From assembly GCF_004614195.1 (NCBI RefSeq), contig NZ_SPUM01000023.1, positions 1 through 64,000 of the forward strand: a stretch of 64,000 bases of DNA, in the 5' to 3' direction. This document shows positions 17,038 to 26,203 of this stretch, in pieces (within the stretch, counting starts at the first letter, position 1; each line of letters opens with the position of its first letter). Origin of the DNA: Massilia horti. GTDB taxonomy: Bacteria; Pseudomonadota; Gammaproteobacteria; Burkholderiales; Burkholderiaceae_D. The notes under the pieces are model-generated. The model was not told the DNA's origin. It saw only the letters and a program-made list of their open reading frames with translations, and ran no database searches. The position numbers were made by a program, and so were the translations under genes.

Positions 17038-19658
17038 GGCAGCTCACCCTTATAACGAATGGTGTAGGACTCGAAGCCCGCTGATTTTTGTAATCCAGTG
17101 CTGCCGGTTCCTGTGGTTTTGCCGTCGAAAAGGGTACCGTCATCCCGCACCAGTTCATATGCAATGTTCTTGGCCGGCGTGTTATCGACGTTGAGGAAGT
17201 TGACCTCTTGATCAAAGTGGTAATTGGATGATCGTTCGTTGAACGCTTGGGAAACGCTCTTCGCGGGCAGCGTTTCCAAGTTGCCATGAAACAAAACAGG
17301 AGCAGCCGTGAAAAACTGCACCTGCTCACCGATTTCGACCATGTTGTTGACGCCGTGTAGCCGGACGCCCTTCTTGCCACGGATATTCACCCAATCCGAT
17401 TCGCTGAGCAGTTCGAGAACCTTGTTGGCGATCACCTCGACGTTTTCGCTCTGGGCCTGCACCGTTACCTTGCCTGCTGCCGCTATCAATTTCATCCCAG
17501 CCTTATGCACGAATAGCCTGAAGGTCTTCCCGACGCTGGCAAATATGCCGTCGATGCTTGCAATCGACAGACTCTTTCCGCTCGTGATCGCGGTGTGTCG
17601 CTCGCTAGCGATGTGGGTCGTTTGCGCGGTTGTCAGCTCAATTCCAGCCGGACTGGCCAAAACAAGATGGGGTTCAGTGAGCTCAGGGAATCCACCTTTC
17701 GCCGCGCCGCGGACAGCTGCCGTTTGATTCTTCACGTCATCTGCGGCCTCCGCTTGCTGGCCAGCTTCCTGGGCGCTGGAGTGTTGGGCCATTGACGCGA
17801 GTTGCTCTTGGATCTCCGCAGCCGAAGCGAGCCGCTGCACGGTCTCGCCCATGTCCTTGATGTGGGACGAGGCGTTCGGCCGCGCCTCTGTCGTGATCAG
17901 CATGCCTTGACCGGCGCGCGCCACGCCCCACGCGTTGGTGGCCAGTTCCCAGCCCTCTCCGCGCCCGTCCTTGCGGCCGGCAGCATCCTCGATGCGCGTG
18001 ATGTGCCCGAGCGACAGCTGGCTGCACTGGTGATCGCTCTTCAGTTGCGTCTGGATCTTGCCCTGCGTGTCATCGAGCACTAGGTGATTCCCGCGTCCCA
18101 CACCCGCAAGTTCTCGACTGCGCAGGCCGGCGAGGGCAGCTTGTGCCGGCAGGTTCCATGGCGGCATATGGCTGCTGTTGTAGAGCGACCCAATGATCAC
18201 CGGATGGTCGATGTTCCCGTCCGGGTACGCGATCGCCACTTCCTCGCCGACACGGGGCAGGCGGATTTGGCCGAACTCGCTCCCGGCCGCCGGCGCCATC
18301 ACTCGGATCCACGGCGAGCTGTTTTCGTCGTACTTGCCCAGCCGGTCCCAATGGAACTGCACCTTTACCCGCCCGAGCCCATCAGTGTGGATATCGGCGC
18401 CGGCAGGTCCCACCACGATCGCGGTCTGGATGCCGGGGTAGGTGCACGGCTCGCTGCTGTAGTTGGGGCCCGGGCGCCAGCGGATGTCCTTGCGGACACA
18501 GGTAAGATGATTTTCGTAGTGTGAGGAGGCGCCCGAACCTGCTTGATAGTTGTTGCAGGCGTCATGTTCGACCACAAGGATCAGATAGCTGCGGTCGCCG
18601 ATGCTGCGGCGCGGTTCCGGATCGTATTCCACGGACCGTGGCTCCGCGCTGAAGTGCCCGCCCAGTTTGAAGGTACGCCCCGGCTGCACGGTGCGGTCAT
18701 TGCCCGCCGCCTCAAAGTACTGCGTGTCCTTGTCCTGCTCGACCATGCGCTGTTGCGCGAGCTTCTCGCCGTCGCTGCGCGTCCGGAAGCCGTAGGAGCC
18801 GGTGTTCTCGTAGACCTCGTATGGCAAGAGGTCGCCCTGTTCGTTGGCAGATTTGAAGGCGGCACGCTGGACCACCGGGTTTTTGTAGTCAAAGCTCGCA
18901 AGTGTCGTCTTCCCGGAGCCCAGGCGCCGCACGGCCGTCCATTCGCGGATGCCGTCGTCCTCCATCGAACCACCCTTATCGCGGAACGGAATCACGTCCG
19001 GCTCGCCGTGACCGGTGGTGTCGATCGGCTCGGCCAGGAAGGTCTTATCCGACAACATCAAAGTGTGACCGTCGAAGCGGTGCTCGTACCAATAGTGCAA
19101 GCCAAGTGCTTCCCAGCGCCGGTGCAGATGGTTGAAGTCGGTCTCGTTGTGCTGGTTAGCGACGGTCAGCCGTGGGTCTTCCTCGTAGATGTGCATGTGC
19201 CAGTCAGCCTGACGGTAGTGCTTGAGGGTTGCTTCGGTGATCTCGCGAACGCTCTTGCCGTGGAACGAGACGTTGTCTTTGCGTAGCCGCGTGAACGCGA
19301 GCCAGGGCTCGAGCACCATGTGGTAGAAGGCAAAGCCGCCGTCTGTGCGTAGGAAACGAAATTCGGTAATGTAGCCGTTGAAGTACCGGGGCGATCCGTC
19401 TTCCCGCAGGAGCGAGATCGTGGCCATTTTCCCCATTAGCAACTTGAGGGGAATTCGGGCATCGTCCGACAGCACCTCGACCTCGAAGCGAAAGCTGCGG
19501 GAAACCTCTTCTCGCGCGTGGAACGTGTTCGGGAGCAAAATCGCGGTTTGTGGTCCGTCCTCTAACGGGAACTCCATGCGGAGCAGCCGATTGTGCTGGG
19601 AATCGCCACTAAACGCCGACAGCGCCGCACCGGCCCCGATCACTTCGCTTCCACCCAT
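17034..19658 (-). CDS. vgrG: T6SS spike protein VgrG with C-terminal extension
   Basis: An 874-residue VgrG. The gp27-like N-terminal half covers about residues 25-400 (FHAREEVSRSFRFEVEVLS; NETDFNHLHRRWEALGLHYW), the gp5-like OB fold follows (GLGRVKVQFHWDRLGKYDENSS), then the beta-helix and DUF2345-type region to about residue 780. The last 90 residues form an extra beta-rich domain that resembles the transthyretin-like adaptors which hold Tle effectors. The downstream lipase gene overlaps by 4 bp, so the lipase is the likely cargo. A TTGA-N6-TCAA box lies in the upstream divergent region. Confidence 0.93.
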   Translation of the reverse strand: MGGSEVIGAGAALSAFSGDSQHNRLLRMEFPLEDGPQTAILLPNTFHAREEVSRSFRFEVEVLSDDARIPLKLLMGKMATISLLREDGSPRYFNGYITEFRFLRTDGGFAFYHMVLEPWLAFTRLRKDNVSFHGKSVREITEATLKHYRQADWHMHIYEEDPRLTVANQHNETDFNHLHRRWEALGLHYWYEHRFDGHTLMLSDKTFLAEPIDTTGHGEPDVIPFRDKGGSMEDDGIREWTAVRRLGSGKTTLASFDYKNPVVQRAAFKSANEQGDLLPYEVYENTGSYGFRTRSDGEKLAQQRMVEQDKDTQYFEAAGNDRTVQPGRTFKLGGHFSAEPRSVEYDPEPRRSIGDRSYLILVVEHDACNNYQAGSGASSHYENHLTCVRKDIRWRPGPNYSSEPCTYPGIQTAIVVGPAGADIHTDGLGRVKVQFHWDRLGKYDENSSPWIRVMAPAAGSEFGQIRLPRVGEEVAIAYPDGNIDHPVIIGSLYNSSHMPPWNLPAQAALAGLRSRELAGVGRGNHLVLDDTQGKIQTQLKSDHQCSQLSLGHITRIEDAAGRKDGRGEGWELATNAWGVARAGQGMLITTEARPNASSHIKDMGETVQRLASAAEIQEQLASMAQHSSAQEAGQQAEAADDVKNQTAAVRGAAKGGFPELTEPHLVLASPAGIELTTAQTTHIASERHTAITSGKSLSIASIDGIFASVGKTFRLFVHKAGMKLIAAAGKVTVQAQSENVEVIANKVLELLSESDWVNIRGKKGVRLHGVNNMVEIGEQVQFFTAAPVLFHGNLETLPAKSVSQAFNERSSNYHFDQEVNFLNVDNTPAKNIAYELVRDDGTLFDGKTTGTGSTGLQKSAGFESYTIRYKGELP

Positions 19659-19807
19659 CTCTGACCTCCACTGGCCGGCTGCCGTAGCCGTAGCGCAAAA
19701 GTGAAAAGTTGTGCAGCAGCCACATTAACCTGCAGAGTCGGTCGTAGCCTTGACGACAATCAACTAACTTTCGAGCAACTGGAAGCGCTGGTTTTGATCA
19801 GCCGAGT

Positions 19808-19821
19808 TTGAGCAATATCAA
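19808..19821. promoter_or_regulatory. T6SS box 1 (TTGAGCAATATCAA)
   Basis: A palindrome-like TTGA-N6-TCAA site in the 234-bp divergent region between vgrG and the plus-strand gene at 19893. It shares TGAGnAAnATCAA with the sites at 24448 and 28779. The form resembles an FNR/CRP-superfamily binding site; the regulator is unknown. Confidence 0.5.
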
Positions 19822-19892
19822 TCCACTTGGCTCCGTCAGCTTTACAGTTTTCCTCTGGAATTTCTTGTTCATAACAAGAAGGGGCGACTGCG

Positions 19893-20924
19893 ATGCACAA
19901 ACAGCGGAGACACCGAGGCCACCGAAGTGCCCCGACAGCGTGCGATACGCGAGCCGCAGCGTCTCGTCAAATGGCGCGCACCGATAACATCATCGATGTA
20001 GGCGAAGCACTGGAATTGAGCTCTGTTGGCCCGCTTTGTGGACGGCCGTACCCAATACAGTTCCGGCACCAGGGCGCGACCGATGCGTGGGCCAGGGCGC
20101 TGGGGCACACGGCTATCTGGACACGATGGGCCGAGCCAAATGCCACCTGTTGGGAGATCAGGCTGACCAATTCGGATATTGACCTCTCTCTGCCGATGAG
20201 CATGGTAGGGCCGCCGTATGCGGCCCAATACCTACGTTTCGGCGACACTGCGATGCGGTACCTGAAGGTGCCGAATTCGACCGCTCCCGACCGTTTCTTT
20301 GACGGCGTTTTTTGCTTCTACACGCCGCAGTCGGATCGTTGCGCGACAGGGCCAACGTCGTGGACGCTGGAACTCATCTTTATCAGCAAGCGGCAGGATC
20401 GCTACGGCGGTTACGTGACGCTGCTTGGCGAAACCGATCGGGGGAACACGACCGTAGGCAGTTGGCTGGACAGGGTGCTCGATGTAGTTGGCGGCCAGCC
20501 GGAGGACGATTACCGCCAGCCTATGCACACAGCCGTCGGCTACGTGGTCAAGGTGTTCTTGTACATGGCGCTCAAACAGGCGCGCATCATTGAACGCCAT
20601 GACTACGATGAGGCGATGCGGCGCGTTGCCGGACTAGGGGAGCGCAAGCGTGTCCGGCTCCTGCAGCGTGCTGCGTCTCTGTACAACGGCATCCTTGTCG
20701 GCCCCGAGGCCTTGGCATCGGCCGAAGTGAACCACGGATCCGGCGCGGGCGTGGCGCCACATTGGCGTAGGGGGCACTTCCGAATGCAGCCTGTCGGACC
20801 GGGACGGCAGGAACGTAAACTCATTTTCGTGGCTCCGGTCCTGATCAACGCGGAAAGGTTCAATGGCGAGGCCCCTGCGCCCAAACCGTATCGGGCGCAC
20901 GCGACTGTGCCGGTTACGGGCTAA
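19893..20924 (+). CDS. Uncharacterised protein between vgrG and tssG
   Basis: A 343-residue protein opposite in direction to its neighbours. AAGAAGGGG precedes the ATG. Nothing in the first 230 residues is recognisable. The C-terminal 60 residues carry a compact basic block (PHWRRGHFRMQPVGPGRQER, then KLIFVAPVLIN), a pattern I have seen at the end of assorted unknown proteins on plasmids, phages and other mobile elements. The stop lies 11 bp inside the convergent tssG 3' end. Possible roles are a cargo gene in the T6SS island, a regulator or a defence-related protein; none is supported directly. Confidence 0.7.
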   Translation: MHKQRRHRGHRSAPTACDTRAAASRQMARTDNIIDVGEALELSSVGPLCGRPYPIQFRHQGATDAWARALGHTAIWTRWAEPNATCWEIRLTNSDIDLSLPMSMVGPPYAAQYLRFGDTAMRYLKVPNSTAPDRFFDGVFCFYTPQSDRCATGPTSWTLELIFISKRQDRYGGYVTLLGETDRGNTTVGSWLDRVLDVVGGQPEDDYRQPMHTAVGYVVKVFLYMALKQARIIERHDYDEAMRRVAGLGERKRVRLLQRAASLYNGILVGPEALASAEVNHGSGAGVAPHWRRGHFRMQPVGPGRQERKLIFVAPVLINAERFNGEAPAPKPYRAHATVPVTG

Positions 20925-22047
20925 CCAGGTCCGTGGCCGCCGCTACCGGATTTGGCCGGGCAGGGCGGCCTGACGGCGCGGGCAGGCGGAGCATCAACCC
21001 AATTTCCGGCCGGCTGGCCACACCGGGTGTCCCGGTCAGGAAGGTGTCCCAGCCCAACCGTCTCGGTTGCCCCATTCTTGTTGTAAGCGTCATCCTCTTG
21101 ACGCAGGGAGGAGCCAGAAGCAAGCGAATCTCGTACCGCAGCGCCGGCACGGCGAACAGACATACCATTTCCTTTAAGGCCAGTAGCGCGCGCCCCCCCG
21201 GCAGGAAGTCCTGAACCTGTTCCTCGTCGAGCGGGCCGATGTGCAGCCGGATGCGCAGGTCAGTTCGCCAGAGGCGGACGCCGAGCGCAGCTCCGAAACC
21301 GAGCACCGGTTTGGTGCCAAGCGTGCTGCGCCGCTTCTCCGGAATCGCGTCCCAACAGCCGACAAACTGCTCCAGGCGGACGGGCAGATCGAAGTGCTCG
21401 GCCAGGACTCGCTCGATCGTTCCAGCTGAGACAGGGCGTGTCCGAAGCAGGGCAGCGTAGTATCCAGTAGTCTCATCATTCACGCACGCACGCTGCCACC
21501 GGTGCGCACCGTGCGACTTCATGCCTGCCAACGCCATCAACATAGGCAGCAGGCGATCATGTCCGCGGACGTCGATGCCGTGTTCGACACGGTATTTTCC
21601 CCATGCCTCGTAGAACAAGCCGATCATTCGGTTAGACAAGACATCGATAAGTTCGTGCTGGCTGGTGTCGCCATCTAGTGAGCGACGTGCCGCAACCCGC
21701 TCGGTGTCATGCAGCGGCAAAGTGCCACTGGCGCCGAGCAGGCCAACGAAAGAGGGCGTGATGCGAATCTTCCTTAGCGCGCCAGCGGCGACAGCGCGGG
21801 GCGGACCGTGGTTGGCTGGGGGCGCATTCGTCTCAACTTCAAGCGCCTGCACTTCGCTGGGCGGGAAGGCCAGAGACAAGTTGTTCCGAAATCGCAGTAC
21901 ATCGCCGAACGCCTTGTCGTACGGCGTGCCTTGGCGACGCAGCGCGCGCAACAGGACGTTTAGCAGTTGCGCGAACTCGAACCGGTGCGGCTCGTTGAGC
22001 AGCAGCGCCATCACACCAGGTTCATGGTTCCGCTTCGTGGCCGGCAT
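20914..22047 (-). CDS. tssG: T6SS baseplate subunit TssG
   Basis: A 377-residue ImpH/TssG protein. Family pattern: an N-terminal EPHRFEFAQLLNVLLRAL segment, FRNNLSLAFPPSEVQAL, a central GLLGASGTLPLHDTERVAAR, and the CWDAIPEKRRSTLGTKPVLG C-terminal region. Two TssG copies scaffold TssF and TssE in the baseplate wedge. AAAGGAA precedes the start, which lies 37 bp inside the end of tssF, so translation is coupled. It is the last gene of the tssE-F-G operon here; tssH (clpV), which often follows, is absent. Confidence 0.9.
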   Translation of the reverse strand: MPATKRNHEPGVMALLLNEPHRFEFAQLLNVLLRALRRQGTPYDKAFGDVLRFRNNLSLAFPPSEVQALEVETNAPPANHGPPRAVAAGALRKIRITPSFVGLLGASGTLPLHDTERVAARRSLDGDTSQHELIDVLSNRMIGLFYEAWGKYRVEHGIDVRGHDRLLPMLMALAGMKSHGAHRWQRACVNDETTGYYAALLRTRPVSAGTIERVLAEHFDLPVRLEQFVGCWDAIPEKRRSTLGTKPVLGFGAALGVRLWRTDLRIRLHIGPLDEEQVQDFLPGGRALLALKEMVCLFAVPALRYEIRLLLAPPCVKRMTLTTRMGQPRRLGWDTFLTGTPGVASRPEIGLMLRLPAPSGRPARPNPVAAATDLVSP

Positions 22048-23849
22048 CGGAACAGTTCCTTTCCGCTCTGGTGCGACAGGATGACGAGTTCGATAAAGCT
22101 GTTCAGGTGAACGTACATGCCCAGGAACTGGTCGAGAACCTGCACGAACAGGTGCAGGCCTGCGCCCACGTAGGCGTCCTCGTCAAGCGTGAGGCGTACC
22201 TCCATGCCGTGCACGAGCGAGGAGCCGCGCTTGTGCCGCATCCAGGCAGTGGTTTCGCTCTGGTCGATAGCGATGATGCCACCGATCTGCCTGCGCGAGA
22301 CTGGCGTCTGGGCGAGATCGTAAAGTGCCAGCATCTCGCGTAGCCCCATGGCCCCTTCCTGCACGATTGAGTGATGGTTGAGTGCCAGGTGGGAGATCAG
22401 GCGCCAGTGTGAGTCCGGGCCGTTCACCAGCCGTGCGGGCCGGGTCGGCCTGCGCAGGAATCGGATGATCTCGCCGCGTTCGGAACCGGGGACGAACAGG
22501 TCGCCTTCGGACGCACCAAGCTTGATCGAGCATGGCAGGTCGCGATTTGTGCATGTGAGCTCGACCGACAAGACGTTCCGCTCGATCTCCAGTGGCTCGC
22601 AGTCGGCGTTCACAAGCGAAATTGATTTCTCGTGGCCGGGGCTGCAGACGGCCAGGGTCTCGTCATGACGCATTAGCCAGTAGTGTCCTTTCTCCGCGCC
22701 GTCGTCCTCACCATGGCGCAGCGAGTAGAACGGACGGAACTTGGTGATGGTCGTGCCCTTGCCTCGCTGCCGGACCATGTGTACCTTGTCGACCGAGTAC
22801 ACCTCGAATGCCTGCGGAAAGCTCCCGTGGGCGAGCAGCGCGTAGTCGGCGGACAGCTGATTGTAGGTGATCGGCACGCCCGGCTGGCTGAAGAGGTTTA
22901 CTGCCGGGGTGCAGCCCGTGAGTAAGGTGTGGGCTGACAGGTTCGCCAGCAGTCGGGCTTTGTCGGAATCGGGGCGCAGGTCGCTGATGGCCAGGTGGAG
23001 CGTAATGCGGGGCGAGCCGGCAGGCGCGCGCGCCAGCAAGGCGGGCACATCGATATCGATGAAGTTGAACTTTTCGGGGAATGCGAAATACTCGGCAAGG
23101 ACGCGATACGCCGTGTGCGAACGCGCGCTAAACGGAATGAGCGCCTCGTCGTCGGTGAAGCCGACCGGTTTAATTGGAAAGGCCGGCAAGCGCTGCCACG
23201 GCCCGTCATCCTCGATTTGTAGGTATGCACCCGCAGCGTGCATGAAGACGACATCGCGCAGCGTTGCGCAGAACGACGAATCGCTGTCGGCATACAGCCG
23301 CAACATGGCGCCCGGATCCGTGGATATGGGCGCGCCGGGCTCCGATAACTCGAAGACCATCGTGATCGAGGACGTGACGCCATCCGGGAGGCGCGTCGCG
23401 ATCGGAGCTTGGATCATCGCGTCGAAGCGAGCATCGGCCAGCATGACCGGGGAGGGCTTGATGTCGTAGACTGTCTTGAACGTGCAGGGGATATTTCGTA
23501 CCGGGACGGTTTCGAGAACTGTTCCGCGAGGGACTTCGACCTGATTCCCGGTGGCTGGCGCGTCGTGGAACCTGATCACCGCACACGACGGGAAGGGCTT
23601 CAGATAGTGCGGAAAGAGAAGGTTGAGCAGCGCCTCGGTAAACTCCGGATATGAGTCGTCGAGGCGCTTTGACACCCGTGCGGCAAGCAACGCCACCGCC
23701 TGGATCAGGCGCTCGACATGTGGATCATCGCACGCTTCGCCGCCCATCTGCAGCTTCGCGGCGACCTTCGGATAGCGCTGGGCATACTCCCGGCACAGCG
23801 ACCGGAGGGTCACAAGCTCATGCTCGTATTTCGCAAACAATTCGTCCAT
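22011..23849 (-). CDS. tssF: T6SS baseplate subunit TssF
   Basis: A 612-residue ImpG/TssF protein starting at MDELFAKYEHEL. Characteristic stretches are LRSLCREYAQRYPKVAAKLQ at the N-terminus, DDSYPEFTEALLNLLFPHYL (about residues 65-84), and LDEDAYVGAGLHLFVQVLD near the C-terminus. TssF forms a heterotrimer with TssG and binds TssK in the baseplate. The start is 11 bp after the tssE stop and has only a weak ribosome site, so it is probably coupled. A much longer open frame upstream overlaps tssE and is not used. Confidence 0.92.
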   Translation of the reverse strand: MDELFAKYEHELVTLRSLCREYAQRYPKVAAKLQMGGEACDDPHVERLIQAVALLAARVSKRLDDSYPEFTEALLNLLFPHYLKPFPSCAVIRFHDAPATGNQVEVPRGTVLETVPVRNIPCTFKTVYDIKPSPVMLADARFDAMIQAPIATRLPDGVTSSITMVFELSEPGAPISTDPGAMLRLYADSDSSFCATLRDVVFMHAAGAYLQIEDDGPWQRLPAFPIKPVGFTDDEALIPFSARSHTAYRVLAEYFAFPEKFNFIDIDVPALLARAPAGSPRITLHLAISDLRPDSDKARLLANLSAHTLLTGCTPAVNLFSQPGVPITYNQLSADYALLAHGSFPQAFEVYSVDKVHMVRQRGKGTTITKFRPFYSLRHGEDDGAEKGHYWLMRHDETLAVCSPGHEKSISLVNADCEPLEIERNVLSVELTCTNRDLPCSIKLGASEGDLFVPGSERGEIIRFLRRPTRPARLVNGPDSHWRLISHLALNHHSIVQEGAMGLREMLALYDLAQTPVSRRQIGGIIAIDQSETTAWMRHKRGSSLVHGMEVRLTLDEDAYVGAGLHLFVQVLDQFLGMYVHLNSFIELVILSHQSGKELFRCRPRSGTMNLV

Positions 23850-23860
23850 GGGGAGTGCTT

Positions 23861-24334
23861 CTAGTTGGCGCCTTCGACGGAATACCGCTGAAGCGAAGGC
23901 CGGAAGATGGCATTGAATGACATTGCTTCGATATAGCGACCACTCTTCAGCTGCGCCGTGATCTCGAATTCGACGCAGTTGATAGCCCCCTTCTTGGGCC
24001 GCAGAGTCACGGCCACCTTGTGCAGCCGAGGCTCGTGCCGCTCGATCGCCAGCCGCACGGCACGGCATATCTGCTGCTGGTCGGTGTCGCTGGTCATGCA
24101 CATGCCGGCAAAGTCAATCAGGCCGTAGTTCAAGAGGGAGCCGGACACGGTCGGGCAGCCGTCTAGGACTGACGGCAACAATGCGGAGCGGGTGTTTAAC
24201 AGGGCTTCGAGGTCGCGCATGATGCTCCGCTTGGCCACTTCAAGCGCGCGCGAACGTGCATCGCGCCCCTTTGCTTGAGATTGCTCGTCATCGCTATCCA
24301 GGCGGTCAAACAGTCCGGGGGAGAAACCTTGCAT
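23861..24334 (-). CDS. tssE: T6SS baseplate subunit TssE
   Basis: A 157-residue gp25-like protein that links the baseplate wedge to the sheath. The conserved core is visible: SIMRDLEALLNTRSALLP, YGLIDFAGM, then IERHEPRLHKVAVTLRP and the RYIEAMSFNAIF end. AAGGA lies 8 bp before the ATG. It heads the tssE-F-G operon and is divergent from tssK, with an inverted repeat and a T6SS box in the 197-bp gap. Confidence 0.92.
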   Translation of the reverse strand: MQGFSPGLFDRLDSDDEQSQAKGRDARSRALEVAKRSIMRDLEALLNTRSALLPSVLDGCPTVSGSLLNYGLIDFAGMCMTSDTDQQQICRAVRLAIERHEPRLHKVAVTLRPKKGAINCVEFEITAQLKSGRYIEAMSFNAIFRPSLQRYSVEGAN

Positions 24335-24401
24335 GTCTCGATCCTTGGGCAGGCGGCAGTGGCCGTAACCGTCATTATCCTGCCTTGAACGTTAGCAATC
24401 T

Positions 24402-24420
24402 TGCGCATCCGCAATGCGCA
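24402..24420. promoter_or_regulatory. Inverted repeat in the tssE/tssK divergent region
   Basis: TGCGCAT-CCGCA-ATGCGCA, a 7-bp perfect inverted repeat with a 5-base centre, midway between the divergent tssE and tssK genes. It could be an operator for either promoter. No sigma-54 -24/-12 element was recognised. Confidence 0.35.
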
Positions 24421-24447
24421 TCTCACCTGCCGAAACAACGAGCTGAT

Positions 24448-24461
24448 CTGAGCAAGATCAA
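24448..24461. promoter_or_regulatory. T6SS box 2 (CTGAGCAAGATCAA)
   Basis: The second copy of the TGAGnAAnATCAA site, located 71 bp before tssK and 114 bp before tssE. It matches box 1 at 13 of 14 positions if the variable positions are ignored. Confidence 0.5.
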
Positions 24462-24531
24462 ACGATGTGGGCGAACGGAAAGTCATGCTTCTGAGAATCT
24501 GTGCAGCGCAACCTGACGGCGGAGGCGAACG

Positions 24532-25866
24532 ATGAGCGTAGCATCAAAGATTTTATGGTCCGAGGGCCTGACACTGGGGCCACAGCATTTCCAGCGCCAA
24601 GATATCTACCACGAGACGCGGCTGCAGCGCATGATCGCGGCGCTGCAGCCGCATTTGTGGGGCGTCCGATCGGTGCAGTGGAATCTGGACGGTCTCGCGC
24701 ACAATCGCCTTGGCGCGGAGACGATGGCCTTGATCTTCCCCGACGGCGAAATCTACGAGGCGCCGGGCGCAGACTTGCTGCCTGATGCTGTCGATCTGTC
24801 CGGCTTATCGGCCGAGGCGCAGACCTTCACCTTTCACGCGGCGCTTGCCGCCGTCAAACCACATGGCGGCAACGCGGACCAGGACGGACGATACGTGCGA
24901 AGCGAAGCGGAGACGCTGGACCTGTTTAGCGAAGCGGTGCCCATCGACGTGCCATTCCTGAAGAAACAGGCGCGGTTGGTGTCCCATCCAGGGGTGCGCG
25001 ACGTTCATGCCAGCCTCCCGGTCGTGCGCATCCGCCGCGCGCTCCAAGGTGGGTTCGAGATCGATCCGACCTTCATTCCGCCCATCGTGGCGATCGGCGC
25101 CGTGCCGTCGCTGGGGCGGATGCTGGAAGGATTGATCAGCGCGCTGACGGCGAAGATCGAAGCCCTGCAGCGCATGCACCGCAAGACGAGCTCTGACCTG
25201 TACGAGGTCTCGACCGGCGACATATCATCGTGGTGGATGCTCAATATCGTGAGCACGGCTAATGCGCTGTTGATGCACACGGCGCGGTCCCCGGGACATC
25301 ACCCCGAAGCACTCTACGGACAGCTGCTTGGTGTCGCCGGCGGCCTCATGACCTTTTCTGACAGGTACAAGACCGGCGACCTGCCAGCCTACCGGCACGA
25401 CGCGCTGGGTGAGGTGTTCGGCAAGCTGGATGCGCTTGTGCGCGACCTGGTCGATACCGTGATCGCGGCAAAGTACTTCCTGATCCCTCTCGATGCCGAC
25501 AAGACGCGGCGCGCGTTCTACCGGGCCACGCTCGATCCCGCCAAAGTGACCAAAGACACCCAGCTGTGCTTGGCCGTCAACGCAGACGTCCCGGCGCTCG
25601 AGTTGGTGGCGGCGGTGCCGGTTCGGCTGAAGATCGGTGCGCCCAACGACCTTGAGAAAATCGTCGGGTCAGCGCTGCCCGGCATTCCGTTGTCCCACAT
25701 GCCACAGGTCCCATCAGCGGTGCCAGTTCGGCCGAACACCTACTATTTTTTGTTGGCTGCAAAAGGTCCACTGCACGAGAACGCGTTCAAAGCCGGTGAA
25801 CTGGCGATCTATGCCCCGGATGGGATTCCCGGTTTGAAGATCGAGTTGATTGGGATTTTGTCCTGA
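24532..25866 (+). CDS. tssK: T6SS baseplate subunit TssK
   Basis: A 444-residue ImpJ/VasE-type protein. It has the diagnostic opening KILWSEGLTLGPQHFQRQD, the SLGRMLEGLISALTAKIEAL middle and the LPGIPLSHMPQVPSAVPVRP C-terminal region. TssK trimers connect the baseplate to the TssJLM membrane complex. In most loci tssL and tssM follow tssK; here the coding sequence is followed by 280 bp without a gene and then the middle tRNA-Ser fragment. The membrane-complex genes must lie elsewhere or have been lost. Confidence 0.94.
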   Translation: MSVASKILWSEGLTLGPQHFQRQDIYHETRLQRMIAALQPHLWGVRSVQWNLDGLAHNRLGAETMALIFPDGEIYEAPGADLLPDAVDLSGLSAEAQTFTFHAALAAVKPHGGNADQDGRYVRSEAETLDLFSEAVPIDVPFLKKQARLVSHPGVRDVHASLPVVRIRRALQGGFEIDPTFIPPIVAIGAVPSLGRMLEGLISALTAKIEALQRMHRKTSSDLYEVSTGDISSWWMLNIVSTANALLMHTARSPGHHPEALYGQLLGVAGGLMTFSDRYKTGDLPAYRHDALGEVFGKLDALVRDLVDTVIAAKYFLIPLDADKTRRAFYRATLDPAKVTKDTQLCLAVNADVPALELVAAVPVRLKIGAPNDLEKIVGSALPGIPLSHMPQVPSAVPVRPNTYYFLLAAKGPLHENAFKAGELAIYAPDGIPGLKIELIGILS

Positions 25867-26093
25867 CGTGGTTAGCGGCTGGTAGTCAGGGTCCTTGCAG
25901 TCCGTTCGCACTTGATGAATTTGCAGACCGGCTCCCGGCCGCGGCGGCGACCGGGTTGGTCATTTCGCGGGTTCCCTGCACGCGGTGAGAGGTTGATAAC
26001 GCGGCCACGGTCATGTAGCTGCATTTGAAATGGGTCCAACCGTTGCGGTAAGCCTGATTTGAATAGTACAACCTGAGTTTTATAGTACACAGG
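25867..26093. other. Stretch without a recognised gene after tssK
   Basis: About 230 bp between tssK and the hairpin at 26094. Minus-strand frames of 61 and 72 codons exist, but neither has a ribosome site or a recognisable pattern. This may be degraded sequence from the former end of island A, where tssL and an integrase might once have been. Confidence 0.4.
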
Positions 26094-26125
26094 CCAAAAA
26101 AAATCCTCCGTCCATGGGAGGATTT
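26094..26125 (-). terminator. Terminator at the right end of island A
   Basis: Inverted repeat AAATCCTCC / GGAGGATTT with a 7-base loop, followed on the minus strand by a run of eight T (plus A-run 26094-26101). It stands relative to the middle tRNA fragment as the original terminator stands relative to attL. Island A therefore probably supplied this terminator to tRNA-Ser before island B arrived. Confidence 0.7.
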
Positions 26126-26149
26126 GCCAGCAAAATCAGGTACTTAAGA

Positions 26150-26171
26150 CTTGGCGGAGAGAGGGGGATTC
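26150..26171 (-). other. attM: third tRNA-Ser 3'-end fragment
   Basis: CTTGGCGGAGAGAGGGGGAT plus TC, a 22-bp perfect match to the 3' terminus of tRNA-Ser (CCA, discriminator, acceptor strand and part of the T-arm). The match ends in the T-arm and the following bases are unrelated. It marks the junction between two islands inserted one after the other in the same tRNA gene. Confidence 0.75.
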
Positions 26172-26203
26172 TCTCGCACCCCTAGTATTCATGCGGTTTT
26201 CGT

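Larger units (their letters stand above)
12177..26171. mobile_element. Genomic island A (T6SS baseplate, spike and lipase)
   Basis: The segment lies between two tRNA-Ser 3'-end copies (12177-12225 and 26150-26171). It holds an IS3 element, PAAR, the lipase/immunity pair, vgrG, one unknown gene and tssEFGK. No integrase is seen inside, and the host-specific GTGCGCAC repeat was not noticed here. The island is probably an old integration that has lost its own integrase and part of its T6SS. The right boundary rests on a 22-bp match and is less certain than the left. Confidence 0.65.

Noticed and set aside
22011-24101. Longer version of TssF starting at 24101
   Set aside because: The extra 84 residues overlap tssE and are low-complexity. 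MDELFAKYEHEL at 23849 is the conserved family start.
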